Assembly: GCA_964035575.1 (NCBI GenBank)
Contig: OZ037900.1
Location: forward strand, 868,001 to 932,000
Direction of reading: 5' to 3'
Source: Rhynchopus sp. YZ270_cl-10
Lineage: Eukaryota > Euglenozoa > Diplonemea > Diplonemida > Diplonemidae
Length of the DNA stretch: 64,000 nucleotides
Made by a program: the position numbers and the translations under genes
Notes under the pieces: model-generated
What the model was told of the DNA's origin: nothing
The model's input: the letters and a program-made list of their open reading frames with translations, nothing else
Database searches by the model: none
Shown here: positions 62,301 to 64,000 of the stretch, one piece after another
Layout of the letters: every line of letters starts with the position of its first letter
Position numbering within the stretch: the first letter of the stretch is position 1

Positions 62301-63984
62301 GACGGTCGAAGACTTGAAATTGTAGTTCCATTTCGGCACTTTCGAATGCGTAAAACGAGGCAAGAATTGGACATTGCAGGGTAGCAGCAAAGCCCATAAA
62401 GGCTTCGGCAGGATCATCTGAGTGGAGAAGATGCATCAAGGCTAAATACCCCATTCCTTGAATATACCCTACATCCGGTCGAGCATGAACCCATGCTTGC
62501 AAAACCCTTCTCAAATCTGGAAGCAATGCGGGCATCTGTTTTACCACAGCTTCTCCGAATCGAGGGAAGATGCGGGGGAGGTCGATTTCGACGAGGCGTT
62601 TGCTTCTTTCGGTTTGGTCTAGCTTTGCGAGAAGCGTCGGGGCAGGGCTTTGGACGCTAACAGAATCGACGGTCGCCACCCCGACCCCTATCCCCGCCCC
62701 CCCTACCCCTTCTTCCTGAAGCAAAGCAGCATGGCATTCATAACTGCTTGGGGTATGGTGTACCCTCTCCCCAAGCCCCCTTCGCCAGTACCACCCACGC
62801 CTTCTCCCTTTCAGTTTAGGATGCTTCCAGAACCCAGATGAATCCGAAACCCCTCCATACCACGCTTCATTTGCCCGATCCCTGACATTCTGCCCTTTCC
62901 TCGCTTTCAACCATAACCTCCATTCTCGATCTACAGTGCGAAGTCCTGAGGAGCATGACGATGGTGGTGATGCAATATCAACATCATCGGAGGAGGAAGA
63001 AGAAACATCGTCCGACCATTCTTGAGAAGAGTTGTCATCAAAGTCGTTGGCGACAATATCGTTTTTGGACTCAAGAAAGGTTAAACAGGCTGAAAAGCTT
63101 GCCATATAATACTCCATCTCTGAGGTAACAATATGCGACGAAATCGGCCGATTCAAAAGAAAATTTTCTGTTGTAACAAGAGTCTCTGCTGGATCTGGTA
63201 GGTCCGCCTCTGCGACGCAAAAGGTAAACAAAGGGAAGAACACATCTGCCCCCACTGCAGCCCCCATAATCGTTTCAGCAAGACGCGTCAAGGTCAAACT
63301 CGCTTGCGTCACTACTAAAGCGGTATCGTATGGGGAAAGCCCACCCCCACGAAGCATTGACAACGACGCAGTCACCAAGGAAATAGAAGCGGGTTTCAAC
63401 TCTACCCCCGGAACCCCCCATTTCGCTAGATCGTTTTGTCGTTCTTTTCGTAAAATCTTCGCACGGTCTCTGATATGTTCATCCCTTAACCTCGCCTTAT
63501 TCAAGGAATCCAACCAAGCCCCAGAAGCCACCGGAGGTCTTCTGAGAAATACTATGGTTCGCCCATAGAAGAACCGGTGTAACGTTGTTTTTAGAATTTT
63601 AAAGTTGCGTACTAGCCTGGCTTTGTACGCATCCGGTTGGTTCTTTGCGGGGGATGCTTCAGGTTTGCGGGCAATTTCATATCGTGAAGCAATATGCCCT
63701 GCGACATCCTCCAACCAATGAGGTACTACCAAACTCACATCAGCGGTCCCGACACCTTTTCCCTTTAGAATGGAAAGTAGAGTTTCCTCGGGGTGTTCTG
63801 TGCAGGTTAGTACTTCTCTGGTGATGGGATCCCCCTTGCTGCTTCGACGCAAAAAATCCTCAAATATTCCACAGATTTGACTATGCGCGCTGTCATACGG
63901 CCCCTTCAACTCTTCAACCTTTTTAATCGCTTCTATATCATCTGCCAGGCTCGGTATCCCTCCCAATCCCATGGTGATATTCAT
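59317..63984 (-). CDS. VPS9-TBC fusion protein, Rab exchange factor plus Rab GAP, 5' end possibly beyond window
   Basis: A 1555-residue frame predicted to act on Rab GTPases in endosomal traffic. Residues about 195-305 form a VPS9 domain, the fold that activates Rab5: GADVFFPL with Asp247 and EMEYYM with Tyr292 or Tyr293 match its key positions. After a Ser/Asp-rich linker, about 345-690 is a TBC domain with both catalytic fingers, IDLPR (Arg471) and YIQGM (Gln509), so GAP activity is expected. Next comes a region rich in beta strands, then an F-box-like segment near 1056 (FPSKALTLIASFFTLKELSE), and a long helical C-terminus that may be ARM/HEAT-like. No in-frame stop separates the first Met from the window edge, so the true start may lie outside. 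No intron is needed. One protein would both load and unload Rabs. Confidence 0.85.
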   Translation of the reverse strand: MNITMGLGGIPSLADDIEAIKKVEELKGPYDSAHSQICGIFEDFLRRSSKGDPITREVLTCTEHPEETLLSILKGKGVGTADVSLVVPHWLEDVAGHIASRYEIARKPEASPAKNQPDAYKARLVRNFKILKTTLHRFFYGRTIVFLRRPPVASGAWLDSLNKARLRDEHIRDRAKILRKERQNDLAKWGVPGVELKPASISLVTASLSMLRGGGLSPYDTALVVTQASLTLTRLAETIMGAAVGADVFFPLFTFCVAEADLPDPAETLVTTENFLLNRPISSHIVTSEMEYYMASFSACLTFLESKNDIVANDFDDNSSQEWSDDVSSSSSDDVDIASPPSSCSSGLRTVDREWRLWLKARKGQNVRDRANEAWYGGVSDSSGFWKHPKLKGRRRGWYWRRGLGERVHHTPSSYECHAALLQEEGVGGAGIGVGVATVDSVSVQSPAPTLLAKLDQTERSKRLVEIDLPRIFPRFGEAVVKQMPALLPDLRRVLQAWVHARPDVGYIQGMGYLALMHLLHSDDPAEAFMGFAATLQCPILASFYAFESAEMELQFQVFDRLLQLVCPNLFQHFLTLKVATRTFLFDWWMTLWTQFDSDNVTAPLWCLYFSRGAAPNVLHGISAGILVGLSPMLLQCSDEEVLCRLSQIKTVTIDADQVLTAVTRTVQMVTETRYTNTIAYVKRNDPKLVLMPTTATYHAPMHTNFGTSSPQHALFSKRSQRRFAALHTAQFEEPVLQAVEWVSSRPLPEQREEVPNLREWAWEYSKHAMSSKWDMLLKYAERTAYRTVLVGGVDYLEWVTALVTNWAETDEEYVRLLTARQSGIIFTEQVTAAHRDRSPSAPCPQLADILSRIPQVPSRGWSPHSYLAVADGAIQIRESNPTQQIPSKGRAFRVSDAYSLTQGVPLPVLVRSKVEVEVNEGREAVLFISVCVWLKQAAEGPWVTRVGVGMHQDAGGRVGPFASLVTPVHTPARTAVGAQISPTERLEASVPPDTPLSVVFAVETEEGHIIGKTEQIQFFHSPLSKWMPLMEDGSIVGKVRVHLSRKAKMIKPATTTQRFPSKALTLIASFFTLKELSETIVLISKEWTATLDGFEIDGEGVWGGGTAERALRCAEGGFSRRLFWPTTEWLTRELAGGGDHSEALERFVGTLNAVSIDLQQQLLSVAFCDEQRAGVFRSLLWQVGMGNGDRIASAALFRILFAARLTHNEKERLVAVLGEVFGGIFSTLIALQSPTSQIHDDAVRPEDVVVLVYHIIEGGNDEALAFMLCVGLLDVLQCAAHCEDISSKELVYCTMSVLQHGGDEVVLVDLLSAVLPGMKVVGEIEMFLEVVCSAFEKGFLQREGIHAVAVLAEWNLWRALTLHSSIISSSLMCSTITQLAVHHRIQGFSDFLRIVPDTLQLSLALCRIALTTVSERIELRASDLINVVSSFAGHRSVEVVVAAGVMLQREGVDRVCSAVLSECLEGEVREEEAVVVTLLRSIALMVKERSAEGSGGGGGEGYGRLSPSGASSSIAYLKRQYSVAKGEVQMEIKTLLEVFSAEYPQEMCAVLLRG

Positions 63985-64000
63985 ATTCCCTACATTCCCC

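Overview
The window looks like nuclear DNA of a free-living protist. Five protein genes can be supported, and all five lie on the minus strand. At least two have spliceosomal introns (a third intron is likely), with GTATG-type donors and pyrimidine-CAG acceptors. The two large adenylate cyclases (short cytosolic N-terminus, one helix, ectodomain, second helix, linker, class III cyclase domain, then a degenerate second cyclase-like domain) resemble receptor cyclases of Euglenozoa. One-strand gene order fits that group too. A diplonemid- or euglenid-like euglenozoan is my best guess from these features; nothing in the window proves it.

Layout: 1-8.4 kb is gene-free and repeat-rich. 8.4-12.3 kb is cyclase 1, whose intron carries a 7-bp satellite. 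12.3-41.5 kb is about 29 kb without a convincing gene, made of homopolymer A/T tracts, small structured retroposon-like modules and terminal-inverted-repeat (TIR) DNA transposons. 41.5-45.2 kb is cyclase 2. 47.0-47.6 kb is an EF-hand protein lacking its 5' exon. 51.5-54.0 kb is a NEK kinase in two exons. 54.0-59.3 kb is gene-free and less homopolymeric. 59.3-64 kb is a large protein joining a VPS9 domain (Rab5-type exchange factor) to a TBC domain (Rab GAP), possibly continuing past the window edge. Functionally the genes are signalling and membrane traffic proteins: cAMP synthesis, calcium sensing, a NEK kinase and Rab control. I see no operon-like link between them beyond shared direction.

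The most unusual content is the non-coding DNA. I recognise at least eight families of short (about 40-135 bp) structured modules, labelled SE1 to SE8 here. Nearly every copy reads in the same direction, antisense to the genes. They are strung together by short A- or T-rich linkers, sit in introns and next to a stop codon, and include hairpins whose stems covary around a constant 7-base loop. Alongside them are DNA transposons with clear target duplications: a TTAA piggyBac-type element with an empty-site paralogue 0.5 kb away, several hAT-type elements with 8-bp duplications, a PIF/Harbinger-like element with TTA duplication, and palindromic MITEs. No rRNA gene, intact tRNA gene or CRISPR array was found.
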